From Portulaca oleracea (lineage: Eukaryota > Streptophyta > Magnoliopsida > Caryophyllales > Portulacaceae), in NCBI GenBank assembly GCA_029582165.1, contig CM055871.1:7501-71500 (forward strand): a stretch of DNA of 64,000 nucleotides, read 5' to 3'. Positions 11,885 to 25,400 of the stretch are shown one piece after another. Position 1 is the stretch's first letter; each line of letters begins with the position of its first letter. Made by a program: the position numbers and the translations under genes. The notes beneath the pieces are model-generated. The model was not told the DNA's origin, made no database searches, and was given only the letters and a program-made list of their open reading frames with translations.

Positions 11885-11923
11885 TTTCTTCTCGGCTTTG
11901 ATTTGTAAAAAAAAATAAAAAAA

Positions 11924-12090
11924 AATTACATGTTCCTGGAGCATGTGCTCCAAATATGGTAATTTTTCATTCTCAATAGCATAATCGTTCATTCATAGCT
12001 ATGCGTTCTTCACCTTCAATCACAAAATTGTTCACTTATGCTTACTCGGAGCACACGCTTTATGCGCATGTAACATGTATTGCCTTGTGG
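11924..12090. repeat. Dispersed repeat with GGAGCATGTGCTCC palindrome
   Basis: The palindrome lies at 11938-11951. It is followed by inverted relatives of the GTGAACAAT motif and a second, decayed half (GGAGCACACGCTT, 12050-12062). Related sequence is at 62460-62790 and 5690-5890. Copy 1 of the LINE is inserted in it. Confidence 0.6.
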
Positions 12091-12388
12091 TGGCATGAAA
12101 TTTGAAAAGGGTTTTTGGGTCAAAATAATCCGAAGTTAGAGGTGAATGACTGAAAATAATCCAAACTGACTTTTTGGTTGATGATGTGCCAAACTGTTAA
12201 CTTATTTACTTTGTCTAAACCAGAATTGAATTTCGACGTCGCAAAGCTGACTTGCCGCTTTTGAAAAGTTCGAATTTGACTGAAAATAATATAATCAGAT
12301 TGAATTAGATATTAACCCACTACATCTTTGAATTTTTTAAGGGTGCCAAGTCAGTTTTACAACATAGGAATTCAATTTTGGTTTAGCC

Positions 12389-12650
12389 AGGGCCCTGATC
12401 TTTTCTACGGTATTTTGCGTTATGGTGTGGTGGGGTGTAGTGGAATTGTGGTGAGTGTGGTGGAATTGTGGTAGGTTATTGGTATGTGGGGTAGGTGAGG
12501 AGAGAGAATGTAAAAAGTAGAGGAGAAAAGTGAGGAGAGAGAAAAGTGAGGAGAGAGAAAAGTAATGATTTGTGGTAAAGTGTGGTGAGTTGTGGCAAAC
12601 TGCGGTATGCTGTGGTACCACAGTTTGCTAACCGCAAAAAAGAACAGGGA
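12389..12650. mobile_element. Candidate MITE with purine/GTGG-rich interior
   Basis: The left end AGGGCCCTGATCTTTT and right end AAAAAAGAACAGGGA are imperfect inverted repeats, followed inward by TTTTGCG and CCGCAAAA. The interior is GTGGTG-rich, then GAGGAGAGA-rich. No clear target duplication was found, so the class is uncertain. Confidence 0.45.
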
Positions 12651-12731
12651 ATAGGTTAAAAGTTTAGTATATTTTAGAGTCAAAAAGTCAGTTTAGATTA
12701 TTTTCATTCGTTCACCCCTGACTTCGAACTA

Positions 12732-12946
12732 CTACCTCCGTCCCTAAATGAGTGTCATTTTGACTAAGTTTTGACCGTTAATTACTCATAAATTATAATG
12801 AGTTACAATATAAAATTAACATCATCGGTTATTTCAGTGAAATATCTTTCTAACGGTGGTAATTTCATATTGTAACTCATTATAACTTATGAGTAATTAA
12901 CAGTCAAAATTTAGTTAAATTGACATTCATTTAGCGACGGAGATAG
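12732..12946. mobile_element. Stowaway-type MITE
   Basis: This 215-bp element starts CTACCTCCGTCCCTAAATG and ends with the complementary CGACGGAGATAG, and is flanked by TA on both sides (12730-12731, 12947-12948). The terminus matches the Stowaway/Tc1-mariner consensus CTCCCTCCGTCCC. Most of the length is self-complementary. Confidence 0.85.
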
Positions 12947-12948
12947 TA

Positions 12949-13322
12949 TGTAACTATTTTGAGCCAAAACCCATTTGAAAAGGCGGGCGATGCTTCACTT
13001 GAGGCTCTTGAGCTGTGTGCCGTGAGATCCGGTTTTGCATTGTTTCATCATCCTACATGCTACAGGCAACAAAACTACGCCTGATGAGTGACGCCACCTT
13101 CCCTTTTCTTCAACTGCCCCTTCTCCTGACTTCTTACTATATATTCCTCATTTCTACGCTTCTTCACTGTTCCAACCGTCCCTCTCTCCCATTTTTCTAA
13201 TTTTTCGGTTTCGAAATCTCCGCATTTATAAGTCGTCTCTCTCAACTCAAACGCCACATTCTCCTGCATGTTTGATTTCTTTCCCTCCATTACAAATTTT
13301 GTCGGAATTGATTGCAGATATC
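12949..13322 (+). promoter_or_regulatory. 5' region and leader of the MraY-like gene
   Basis: Pyrimidine-rich sequence (13095-13290) typical of a plant 5' leader. An upstream ATG at 13268-13270 is out of frame with the chosen start and could form a short upstream ORF. No TATA box is certain. Confidence 0.35.
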
Positions 13323-13463
13323 ATGCGATCTGTACCATCACATTTGCCGAACCTTCAACTTGCTCCTGCTCTAGGGTTTTGTCCATGTAGAAATAAGGTG
13401 TCACCTTTCGGAAGTCTCCCCAAATTTCATGTCTTTTCATTTGATCATCGTTTTCGGCCTCAG
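13323..13463 (+). CDS. MraY-like gene, exon 1 (transit peptide)
   Basis: Encodes residues 1-47 and ends CCTCAG before GTACGTT, phase 0. ATG 13323 is chosen because the same frame upstream offers only non-ATG codons back to 13272. Confidence 0.7.
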
Positions 13464-16400
13464 GTACGTTGTTATGATATCATAATTTGATTGTTGTCTC
13501 GGTAGTATTTTTTTTTCTCTAACCTGATGATTCAGTCAATCAATAACCGATGCGAGAATATAATGAAAGGGACACGATCGTTGCAAAAATGGAGAATGCT
13601 ATATTCTAATCCCTGAATCTGATTCACGTTTAGTTGCACTGTTAGAATGCTGGCTACATGGAAAAGATGTAGGACTCTTAGCTTATAATTTATTGGGAAT
13701 ATTATATATTTGTAGTTTTTGTTTTGGGCCTTTTTTGTTTGGGCCGGTCTTTCTTGTTTTTCTTGGTTCGTAGGCTTAGGGTCCCGTTTTCTTTTTCTCT
13801 TTTTATAGCTGCTTCTCGGCTTTAGTTTTAGGTATTGCAGAGAGGTGTATTCTCTCTTCTTTGAAGGCTCAATCTAAATCCCTAATTTTCTCCCAAATTC
13901 TTCTCAGCTCTTCGAAACCTTTCATGGTATCAGAGCAGAATAGGATCCTAATTGTTTCTTCTTTTCTTTCTTCCTCGCCTCACTTTTCCTCCTTCACCTC
14001 CACAGATTCTTCAATTTACCCAGATTTTATTACTTTACAAAACCCCATTGCAGAATGGGCGATTCCAAGCCAACAATCGTCGATCCCTCGGATCCACTCT
14101 TCATTCACCCCTCCGACCACCCAGACGGTCCTAGTCGCGAACCCTTCGGGACGAATCGAGAATTGGAAGAGGACAAAGAACTATCGCACTCCTAGCCAAG
14201 AACAAATTCGGTTTTGTGGATGGCACCTGTGAACAGCCGAAAATAAATTCGCCATTGTTACCACTGTGGAAGCGATGCCAACATATGGTGATCTCTTGGC
14301 TACTCAACTCCCTCGAAAAGAACATCCGAGAAAGTGTCCTCTATGCTGAGACTCCAAAGGTGATGTGGGATGAGCTTAATCAACGATATGGTCAATCGGA
14401 CAAGGCCAAGATGTTTCAACTACACCAATCCATCAGTAACCTCGCCCAAGATAATCTTGATATCGCGGGATACTTCAACCGATGCAAGAAGATCTGGGAC
14501 GAATTCCAACTAGTGGGAAACCTACCTCGCTGTGCATGTGCGAAGTGCCAATGCGAGCCTGTTAAAATCAATGACGCTCTGCACAATTACTTCGAAGACC
14601 AAAAGGTTATGCAGTTTTTGATGGGTCAACGAAAAGCTACACTTCTCCGAGGAAGCATATTAATAATGAAGCCATTCCCACCATTGCCAAGTATACGGAT
14701 GCTCCTTCAAGAAGAAAGACAAAGAAATGTCGACACACCTCCAACTTCCTTTCTCGAGGCGCCTCATACGGTCTTCATCGTCTTACAACGATCAGAAGAG
14801 ATCACAAGAAGGAAAGAAAGAAACAATCATATGTAGTTCTGCAAGAAACCAGTGGCATCCTGGAAAGGTGTTACAAGATTGTAGGATATCCGAACCAAAC
14901 GCAAACAAATCGCCATAAACCAAGCAATCGAACCAAAGGTATAACAATGCCCAAGAAGTTGGCTCATCTACTGGGGATCAATCAGCTGTTATGTAGACAC
15001 AAGGGTATACCTTGCAAGGGATTGATGCGGTACAAACCAGGCTCATGATTGACTTCCTGGCCGAAATCCAAAACACCACTCGAACCGAGAATTCCTTCAA
15101 TCTTGAGTGAATACGCCTTCACATGGCGTGTATGGCATCTTACCCTTCTAATGGTACTGTTTAATTGCTAGCAAGAAAACCAAACATGGGTCATAGATTC
15201 GGAGCTTCGCACCACATTATTTATTATAAAACCTTTCTTTGCAACCTTCGACTGTTACCCTAACCATTACACATTTCACGCTTAATGGTCGGAAGGTCAA
15301 GGTTACCCAATATGGGATTATAGATTAGGAATGGTGTCCTGTTACATAATGTGTTGTTCGTGCCTTTCTTTGCTTTTAATCTTATATCCGTTAAAAGACT
15401 TAGCCAACAACTTAATTGTAGTATAGTTTTTACACCCGAGTATTGCACACTGCAGGGCACTTCTCTGAGGAGGCCTCTGGTTCTGTAAAACTCACGTGGC
15501 TTATATGTTCTTGATGACAAGGGTGAAAGAATGGAAAAGAACGAGGTAACAAACAAATACAGCATACCTGACTCTACAAGACATAGCCAACATGACCTGT
15601 GTAGGACTTTTATTGCTGGAATGGAGAAATCTGATACTTGTTCTAATAATTGTAAAAGTTGTGCTCTGTGGCACAAACGGCTAGGCCATACTCCCATAAG
15701 AAACTCAAATCACTGGTTTGAACGATTGTTCCTCTACTCACAATCTTGATGCTTTTCCTGCTTGTGATAATTGTCCTATGGCAAAACAACACAAACTCCC
15801 CTTTGGCCATAGTAAAATTAGTACCAGCCAACCCTTTGACTTGGTGCACGATGTGTGGGGACCTTACTCGACCAAAACATACTCGTGGCATCGATATTTT
15901 CTCACAATAGTAGATGACTTCTAGGAGCACATGGACCCAACTAATGGTAACCAAAAATGAGAGTCTATCTTTTCTCAAATCTTTTGTAGAAATGATACAT
16001 ACTCAGTTTGGCAAACAAGTTAAAGTCATAAGGTCCGACAATGCTCTTGAGTTGGGATTAAATCATGAAGCCAAAAATTTCTTTTCTCAAAAGGGTATTT
16101 TACATCAAACCAGTTGTGTCCAAACCCCCCAACAAAATGGAGTGGTGGAAAGAAAACATAAACACCTTCTAGAGGTCAGTCGTGCCTTATTATTTCAGTC
16201 ACATTTACCTATAAAATTTTGGGGAGACTGTTTAATGACAGCTACTTACTTAATCAATAGACTACCTAGTTCTGTTCAACCACAAAACCCCTTTTGAAAT
16301 TTTATACAAAAAGGCACCGGACTTAAGGCACCTAAAGGTCTTTGGTTGTTTATGCTACGTTTCCACCTTAAAACAGGGTCGAACCAAATTTCAACCAAGA

Positions 16401-19400
16401 GCCACTCCTTGTGTTTTTCTCGGGTATCCTATGGGAAAGAAAGCATATAAAGTAATGGATATCAACACTAAAAGTTTTCTTGTAACCAGGGACATAAAAT
16501 TTGTAGAAAATGTCTACCCTTTCTCTACCAACTTTACTAAAGGCCAGCCAACACCTAGACAACAGAGACTGACTTTTATGTTCCCGGATGATGAGCAATT
16601 CACCCTCCTATTAGCCAAAATATCGATAATGTTGAGGAACCAATAATTCCTCAAAACAATCCTCACAACACCGCCACGTAAAACATCAACCTAGAAAATC
16701 AAGAAGTGAGTTTGAGGAGATCTAGTAGGGTCCATAAACTCCCACCTATTTACAAGATTACTCTATGTTTTCTATGAATAATGAATCAAAACTTTTGCCT
16801 CGCTACTTGCATTAACCTTACCATCGACTCGTTGAGTGTGATTATTTTGCTCTCCATAGTGATAGCAAGTCTCTATTAGAACATTTGAATTACCAAGAAC
16901 CCCGGTCCTATTCCCAAGCTTCTCTTCACCCTGGGTGGAGGGAAGCCATGGATAAGGAATTACAAGCATTAAATTTAAATAACACTTGGGATATAGTATC
17001 ATTGCCCCCCACAAAGAAACCTATAGGGTGCAAGTGGGTTTACAAAGTTAAACATAGAGGAGATGGAACCATTGAAAGATTAAAAGCTAGACTTGTTGTT
17101 CAAGGTTTTACCCAAAAAGAAGGCATAGATTACACCGAAACCTTTTCTCCTGTCGTCAAAATGACTACTATTAGAACCCTTATGGGTATTGCAGTCAAAA
17201 GGGGTTGGTATTTAAATCAATTGGATGTAAATAACGCCTTTTTACATAATTTGAATCGGCTCCCGCTTTTTTGCTTTCTCGGGATCAAATTTGTTCAAGA
17301 CATGAACAATTCGTTTGTGGTTTTCTGCTGAATAGTTTCATCCATTTGTGGCGTCCTGTCTTATTGAAATCATAACTGTTGCACCATCATCAATGTACTC
17401 GTATCCTTAATCTAGATAACCCAATTTGTGTTCCCCCTTCAGTGGGATCTAGGGAGGTCCTATGTTAGTTGTTACACTCAAATCGCCCGGGATTTATGCA
17501 TTTTCCTACCAATTTCATTAGCTTGTCCTTTGCCATGACATCATACTTTGATTTTCTGTTTTGCATTTTTATGACTTATCCTACCAATTTTATTACCTTG
17601 TCTGAGATCGAACTTTGAGTTTTCTGTTTTGCCTTTTCCATATAATTTGAAAGCAGACTTATGTTAATTTACCTAGAATATATGCTATCATAGAGGACAA
17701 GTAACGATGAAACAAATATAGAGTTCGGGTAACCTGGCGATACATGTTAGCTAGAGCAATTATTTATCAGGCGTAATGTAATGTAGATTCCGTTCAAGTG
17801 CAGGGGATGCTTCATGTTCACTAATTTTTAATGCAATGAACAGGCATTACATCCTAAGATATCAAAGAGAGGGTACAAGTTATGGAACACTGTGGTTTGC
17901 CCGAGATCCATGGATGAGGTGCTGTGCAATGTCTCTTCTGATTTTTGTCTTTCTAATCCTAGGTGGTGTGATGGCCTAGTGGCTTTAGCATATGCCTTTC
18001 ACTGAACAAAATACGATGTTTTCTTACTTAATTGCATTTGTTGTTTTAGGGTTCACTAGGCATCTCACCATGGGATGATTGGGGCAACCATGAGGGGCCA
18101 AGTGAGTACATGATCTTCTCAAGTGATGGTGAAGATAGCGATGGAGAGATTTTGGTGACACCTATTAATGATATTGATGTGCCTGCAATCAAAAAGCAGT
18201 TTGTAACGGCAGAGGATGCTTTGACTGCCACCGCTCATAGGCTTGCTATGCTTGGGAAGAGACACAAGAAACACAGGTAAAAGGTATCATATCAGATGTG
18301 TGTTACACCCAAATAAATAGTTTGTGCTTTATTTATATTTATGCGTAATAGATGCAAAAATGAAAGATACAACATGCACTCAGAGTAATTGATGAACCTG
18401 CAAGAAATCATGGCTTAGGGAGTGAAAGGTATAGTAGTTAGCTAAATCCTTTTTTAAAGGAGAGATACTTTCTTTTAACATGACAGGAGGTGCAGGGGAA
18501 AAAAAAAAAGGGATAATAAATAGCAATTCTCTAGAATCTACATATAAGTTGGACAATAGAGAAGGTACTGACATATGGCGTTGAATTGAAAACTTAGTTA
18601 TTAGCTTTCAAGACTTATAATTGTTATCTTCCCCTCTTTCCCTTTGTGCATATGCGTATGTGCTGGCAGCTATGTGTTTGTGTTGTAGCCTTGTGTATTA
18701 ACATTTAATGGAGTCCAAACCCAAAACTAAATAACAAGAAATAAAAGTTGGTTACTATGCATCTCTTGCATCAGGAATTCAGGATAATGAATATATTCTA
18801 TAAAACTACTATCACACGGAATTTTGAACGTGTGGGTCATTATATTCTGAATTGAGGAAAGTCTTGGTTGTAGTCTTGTAGATTGTTGAGCAAGTGGTAG
18901 AGAAATGATGCAAATGAAAGACTGATTGGACTTGCCAAACTGAGTCCATTTGTTAGATAGATTGTTAGAAATGCAGTGCAAAAGTCCCATAGTGTGCTGG
19001 CAGGAGTGAGCTAATGAAGTCCTTAATGTGAGGCTGCCTGTTACAACTAAATCTATGATCTAATATCTTACCAAATAGAGCAACTTTTTCCCCTTTCACT
19101 TGACTATTATTGTGAAGTGTGGGTAAAAGACCATTATTGTTTCTATATTATGGTGATGAACAGCTCTATTATGCTGGAACTGATATACATGTAGTAGAGT
19201 CTTGCTATATTTTGTGACATTTGTGGCTGAGGCAACACAAATTTTGCTGATAGATATATGTTTCTGTGAATGCAGGATTACTTATGGATTTGTTACTAAT
19301 CTGGGATTGATCACGTTCTTGATATTGCTTCTGGCCTTTCTGGATTGGTGTGCTTGGCGTATTGTTAGACTACCCTTAGATAATTTTTACTTTTTGACTC

Positions 19401-22400
19401 CTTTTCTAGCCTCTGCATTGTTAGCTGCCTGTGCTGGCTATGTGTCTGTCCCTGTTCTTAAAAGATTCAATGTTCGTCAGAAATTCAAAAGAAAATGGCC
19501 TGTTAGGCTTTACTTTAAGAAAGGAACTGCTACAGTTGGTGGACTGTTTTTCATACCTATTGGTGTTGCTATTGCTAAAGTTATGACTGGTTCTTCAACG
19601 GAAGTTTCTGGTATGATAGCAGTAACTCTGGCATTTGCTGCAGTTGGTCTTCTGGATGATTTACTTGGCCTCATAAAGTATCATGGCTTTGGGTTATCCA
19701 GAAGGACAAGAATTATATTGGAGGTGAGGTTCAGAGAGTTTGTCTATTAGAAATGTCTTGTTTTCAGACTATGTATTAGATGTGGCTATCAGGTAAACTC
19801 ACATTGCTAACACTGTTCTTGTTTCACAGGTAGCTGTTGCATCATTATTTTCAATTTGGCTGTGCACCAGAAATATATCGTCTCCCTATGGCATGTATAC
19901 CTTCTTGTTCTAATTTGATCAACATATATGCTGTGGTGGCTTGCATACTGTTATTTTGGGGAAAGAATTGGGCAACATATATGAATTTAGCGAACGTTTA
20001 AATTTCAATTGTGATAAACTTTTCATTCACGAACTGTTGTCTTCTTCTGCATTGAACATTAAAAGAATTAAGATCCTGCTGTTGGCTGATGTCTACGTAA
20101 CTAGGGTGTTTTCTCATTAAAAAGTCAAATCTATGACATTCGAGACTGTGTCTCATGGACAATTTTGAGGTTAAGCTTCTATCTATTATAGTAAACCTGC
20201 TGCATTGCTTGTGCTGTGCTCCTAAGGTGTTGGTTTTTGTCAGGAGGCCAGCACATACAAATTTGATTGTGTTTTATTCTTGGGACTCTTGATATATGTT
20301 TAGGATGGAATACATATATAAATAGATTGGAGTGGAGTTCCTTGCAAAGTCATTTGGAATTCTAAGGCTCTCCCTAAACTTGTGTCTTTGCTGGAATAGC
20401 CACCATAGGTAAGATATCTACAAAGAACATACTTAAATGTAGAAGTTTAGCGGTCCTAGTCGGTATTCTATGTTTCATAAGGAGGAAGAGTGTGTGGATC
20501 ATGTACTTGTCAATTGTCATTGTTCTTGGGGCTTCTTTCCTTTGGAACCTTGCCTTTTCGTTGATGGGGGTTTCTCGAGTTCAAGTGTGTAGTGTAAAAG
20601 ACGAAGAAAGGCTGGGTTCATGTGTGTAGTTTGGTTCCTTTAGTCATTTGGTGGGCCACTTGGAAGGATAGAAATTGAAAGATTTTCGTGAACAAAATGA
20701 TGTAGCTAAATATTATTCAAGAGGATATTCTAGGAATATTAGGAAATTAGGAGTTTTAATTTAAAGGTTGGGTTCATGTGTGTAGTTTGGTTCCTTTAGT
20801 CATTTGGTGGGCGACTTGGAAGGAAAGAATTGACAGATTTTCGTGAACAAAATGATGCAGCTAAATACTATTCAAGAGGATATTCTAGGAAGATTAGGAA
20901 ATTAGGAATTTTAATTTACGAAGACAATGCCTTTTAGTATTGTTAATATCTTTTAGGATCATTTAATGTTTTTTAATATCTAGTTTCCTTATCATGTGAC
21001 TCCTATTTTGCTACTTAAACTCCCTGGATGTGCCTAAGGGAGTTAGACTTTGATGATTAAATTGACTTGTTTTCTATGTAAGAACCACAAGGGTTGCAGT
21101 GATGGCTTGACAGCAGGGGGGCGGGGGGTGGGCTTGAGAGGACCAGGCAGTGGCTTTGGGTGTTACAGTGGATGGGTGGTAGTGGAATGGCGGTGGTCGG
21201 CAATGGCGCAGGCAGCAGCTGGTGGTTGAGGCTAGGTTGAGTGTGGACTAGGATTTCTGTTTCTGGTTTTTTTTCCCTCTGTTTTTTGGAACTTGTGCAA
21301 ACAAAAACTTGGGGAAAGAAATTTGAAAAACGGACTTTTGACCTAATCGAAAAATTCCTGGATTCTTCCGCAAGGATCAATTTGAGTATTTGGAATAATT
21401 GGAATAAGAAAAAAAGATATTAAAGATATTAATAAGTAGTAGTAGTAGCAGAAGGTTCGTTAAATGTATTTTGTTTGGAAATGAATATGTTTTTCTGTTT
21501 TTATGTTATTTCGTACCGTACAAATCCTTTGTTTGTGGAATCATTTTCCCGCAAAGAAAGGGTAATGAGAAGAATTATAGAATGGATTGATACCTATGCA
21601 GGTGATTTAGGTACTTGTAATCCTATCTGTTAAGGATTTAGGTATATTCAGTATTTCATGCGGTCATAACAAGTTTGAACTTTTGGGTTACTGGGAAGCT
21701 TAGCTCTTCGGCTTTTGATGGAGTGGAATTTGTGGATAGCCTATATTTTGGTTGTGCGTAACTTTGTATCATAATCATCTGTTCTTTTCATCCTATTAGT
21801 AATATATCATTTTTTCCTATAAAGAAAAACAACTTTTGCACTGACACATTCTGCTGTGTTTTGCCCTGCAGGAAAATGTTGGTTCCTCTACCAGCACCCT
21901 TTGGTCTTGTGAATCTTGGAAAATTTTATATCATCTTGACATTATTTACATTTGTCTTTATGGCCCATGGACATAGTTTAATTGACAGTCTGGATGGGTT
22001 AGCTGGAGGCACTTCAGCACTTGCATTTGTTGGAATGTCTGTAGCAGTGCTCCCAATTTGTTCTGGTGAGTACACTTGTTTCTAGGACAAAGATTGGGCA
22101 TGTTATTTCTCTTTCATTGAGTGTGATCTCTTAATCTTTTTCCCTCTTCTCTATTTAATTGAGAAATTACTCAGTCAAAGACGATCAGGTTTCTAATGCA
22201 AGTGACAGCTTTTCTCCATTCTTGCTAAATCCTTTCTGATGAGTCTTGTACAGCTCTACTTATAGATTCTGCACCCGACAGTTTGGGAAATCATTTGCCA
22301 TAGTTGTTAGTAGAAGATGTGATGTAGGATGCTCCAAGCAATTCCTACACTAGGAAACTTCTAGAAAACTCTCAAATTCTCGATTCAACTCAATTAAATT

Positions 22401-25400
22401 CGATAATAGTCAAAGTCTCCCTTGCCCTATTTTACATAATAGTGCTTATATAGCCTAGAAGAACGAAAGAAGGAAGTGAACAACTAAGATATGAAATATT
22501 ATTGCAATATATGATAATGTCTTTATTCTGAACGTAACTAAAAAGATATTATGAAAATATCGTCATACATTATATTTGTAACTATCATAGTATATCAATA
22601 TTTCCAATATACTATCGTGCTGCTACTATTATTCCCATCAGGATACTAATATGTAATTGGCAAATCATGTGGGACAGCTCTTAGAAGATGCCATCCCCCA
22701 CGTCATGTATTCTGATACTTACAAATATAACGTATTTTGATAATCAATATATACTTTTTGAACTTCTTGATATTATACACTTGATAATTAAAGTTGAGCA
22801 GCTGTTTGCCAATGTCCTACTTCATAGTAATGATGCTTTTCTATCAGCATTTGGTGACCCATGTTTGCATTTTTAGTTCTGTAATGATTAAATGTCCTAT
22901 AGGCTTGACTGGGTTCACAATAGGAGACATTTATCCAGTTGTGCCCACTAACATCTTTGCAGCACAGCTAACTTCATACTTCTAAAGTAACAATTCCCAT
23001 GTATGACTTAATTTGCAAGATTAACATTTGGTTAGGTTGTTTTCCTCATAAAAGGATGACCTTATAGAAAGTTCCTTGAGGTGCCTAGGTAAGCAACATC
23101 CTGGTGACCATTTGGGCATGTGTTTCAGTCATGTATCTAAAAGATCTCAATTGGTGACTACTTTCTTGGTTGTGTTCCTCACGAGTCAGCTGTCTGAATG
23201 GACTTCCTGCAATAGCTTTTTTTTTTTTTTTTTTTTGTATTGTAAAGACCAATATCTATATATGATGCCAGGCACAATCATAAAAAACATAGGTTAATTC
23301 AAACCCCAGCTTATGTACATTTAAGGAATAACATTTGAGTTCAAACCAAGTGCGAGGTGTATTATCAATCTTACCCCAACATTTTGCAATTAAAAGAGAA
23401 TAATTCCTGTTGGTCGAAGATTTAAAATCTAGTTTGCTACCTGCAGCTTCATGGAAAAAGAACCAAAGGAAGGTTAGAGAGAAATCAATGTTAATTTTCA
23501 TCTATTAATCATATTTTTAATTTTAGTTATTATCTATGTTGATTAATTCGTAAGTTAATTGTGATTTATTCATGAGAAATCAATTGTATACTTCGTGTCT
23601 TTGATAAATCAAGACCAATACCGAAACCAATACTCCGAAAGCGCGGGAGGGGAATACTTTGTGTCTTTGACAAATTATTGAAGAACTGAATACTTTTTAC
23701 ATTTCTTACTTTTGTAGTTAATTGATGTTGGTTGTTTGTTGGTAGGCTAGTATTGTTTCACTTAGTTGCACCCATGCTATAGTTGATCCTGAACATGCCA
23801 AATCCACAAAGCATGTACACACTTGTAAGAAATTATTATTTTTTACTTTATGATTGCTCCGTACGAGGTTATAACTAATACATTGTGTTAATTGTTAAGT
23901 TTGTTACATTTAATAGACGCTAACCACTTTCGATTCCCTTATATTTGTGAACAGTCAGGTCTTAATCCTCAAGGTGATGCTATTTACATAGATTGTCTGG
24001 GAACAGTCAGTTTGCCAGTATCATGAGGCTTGTGACTGGACCATAATAGCCTAGAAGATAACCTTCCCTGTTTCTTGAAAAGGGGAGCAGGGACAGGGGA
24101 GCGTAGACAAACAGAGAAAAAGAAACAAGAGAGTCAAAGAATGCCTATGTTTTGAGCCTGTTTGCACATAAGAATGAAGAGAAAGCTAAGCAAATTGTTC
24201 AGAAAACACAGATCTAAGTCCAATCAAAATCTATACCCTGAGAGTCCCTACCTTCCTACCTTATTTCTTTTCTTTTTTTTTCTTTAACGTAATTTTTTTT
24301 CTTTATGCTTTCCTCAGGAGGATTTGGTTGGGGGTGATTTAGCAGCCTTATCCTCTTTTCTAAAATTGCATAGAAACAATATTTTTTTTAAAAAAAATAT
24401 TACCTACAATGCATAGAAAGCCAGTTGAGGATACTACTAGGAGGGTCCAGGTTGACTATTATCAAGCTGAGGCAATTGCCAAATTTGGCCTTTTCAACCA
24501 ACAAGGGATGCAAATGTGCCCTCATGTAAATTATGTGCACTCTGTGTGGACAGCAACTCTACGGGAGTTGAAATGAGGTCTAGAGATTCAAATGCAAGTT
24601 ACCCATAGATGGGCAGCGCTTGTCCGTAGGGGCCCAAAAGGATATGAAACAATTTTGTAAGAGTTCAAAACACTTTGGTAGAGTTTCAAAGTTACAAGAA
24701 AGGGCTAGATGCTCATTTATTGAATAAATTAAATTTAGATAAATCATAGTCAATCAATAAGTAAACAAGCATGGGTCGTGGCACGAGCTGATCGGCAGAG
24801 GCATATGCATTGTGGAAGCAAGAAACACTTTGTGCAATTGTTTCACATCATTTTGAAATATTGTTAGTACTTAAAAGTTAAATACTTAAATAAGTACAAA
24901 ACAATATTTCAAAATTATTATTTTTTTCTACTTAGATTGAAAGACTAAAGTAAAATGCATCGTTAGACTTCCTCTGCTTCTTTTTCATAGTGTAGTAGAT
25001 GGCGACCAATTTCTAGATCATGGGTCAATTGGAACCAATCTAAATTGCAAAATTTAGGGGTAAGACTGCTATACTTGACCCCTCCATACCCTTCCTGCCT
25101 TCCTGGGCAGGATTTCAGATATTGGTTTTGGTTTTTTTAACTTTAAAGCATAGTTTTAAAAAGCGTGGGCCTCGTGTAAAATAATGCACAAAACGCACGC
25201 CTTATCCCCTCCTCGCTCTTTTGCGCCTTAGGGAGCTTTTGCTATTCAGCTCGTAGAAAAATGTGAAATGTTTGTGTATATTTAAAAACCCCCTTCTAGT
25301 CTGCGAGGAAACCCTAGACCACGCGACTCCCTCCCTTTCTTCCTCTCTTATTGTGCAACTATGCTTGTTTTATTTCTTTGGAAGAATATTTTGGTGTTAC

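Larger units (their letters stand above)
6308..11923 (+). mobile_element. Full-length but decayed L1-type LINE (copy 1)
   Basis: A 5.6-kb non-LTR retrotransposon with ORF1 (nucleic-acid binding, zinc knuckle), ORF2 (endonuclease, reverse transcriptase, zinc-binding domain, RNase H) and an A-rich tail (11907-11923). It is bounded by a perfect 16-bp target duplication AATTACATGTTCCTGG at 6292-6307 and 11924-11939. Joining the flanks restores a GGAGCATGTGCTCC-containing repeat, so the LINE landed inside an older element. Stops and frameshifts throughout show it is inactive. Confidence 0.93.
13640..17251 (+). mobile_element. 3'-truncated Ty1/copia retrotransposon inside intron 1 of the MraY-like gene
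   Basis: It has a 5' LTR (13640-13924), a primer-binding site, decayed gag, integrase and the N-terminal part of reverse transcriptase, all in the sense direction of the host gene. Homology stops after LDVNNAFLH (about 17247), where the polypurine tract, RNase H and 3' LTR should follow. The rest was lost by deletion, so the right boundary is approximate. Confidence 0.85.

Noticed and set aside
12420..12630. Possible telomere-like or G-quadruplex GTGG array
   Set aside because: Units are irregular and enclosed by inverted ends; better explained as MITE interior.
13268..13322. Alternative upstream start for the MraY-like protein
   Set aside because: The ATG at 13268 is out of frame; the in-frame upstream extension has only TTG-type starts.
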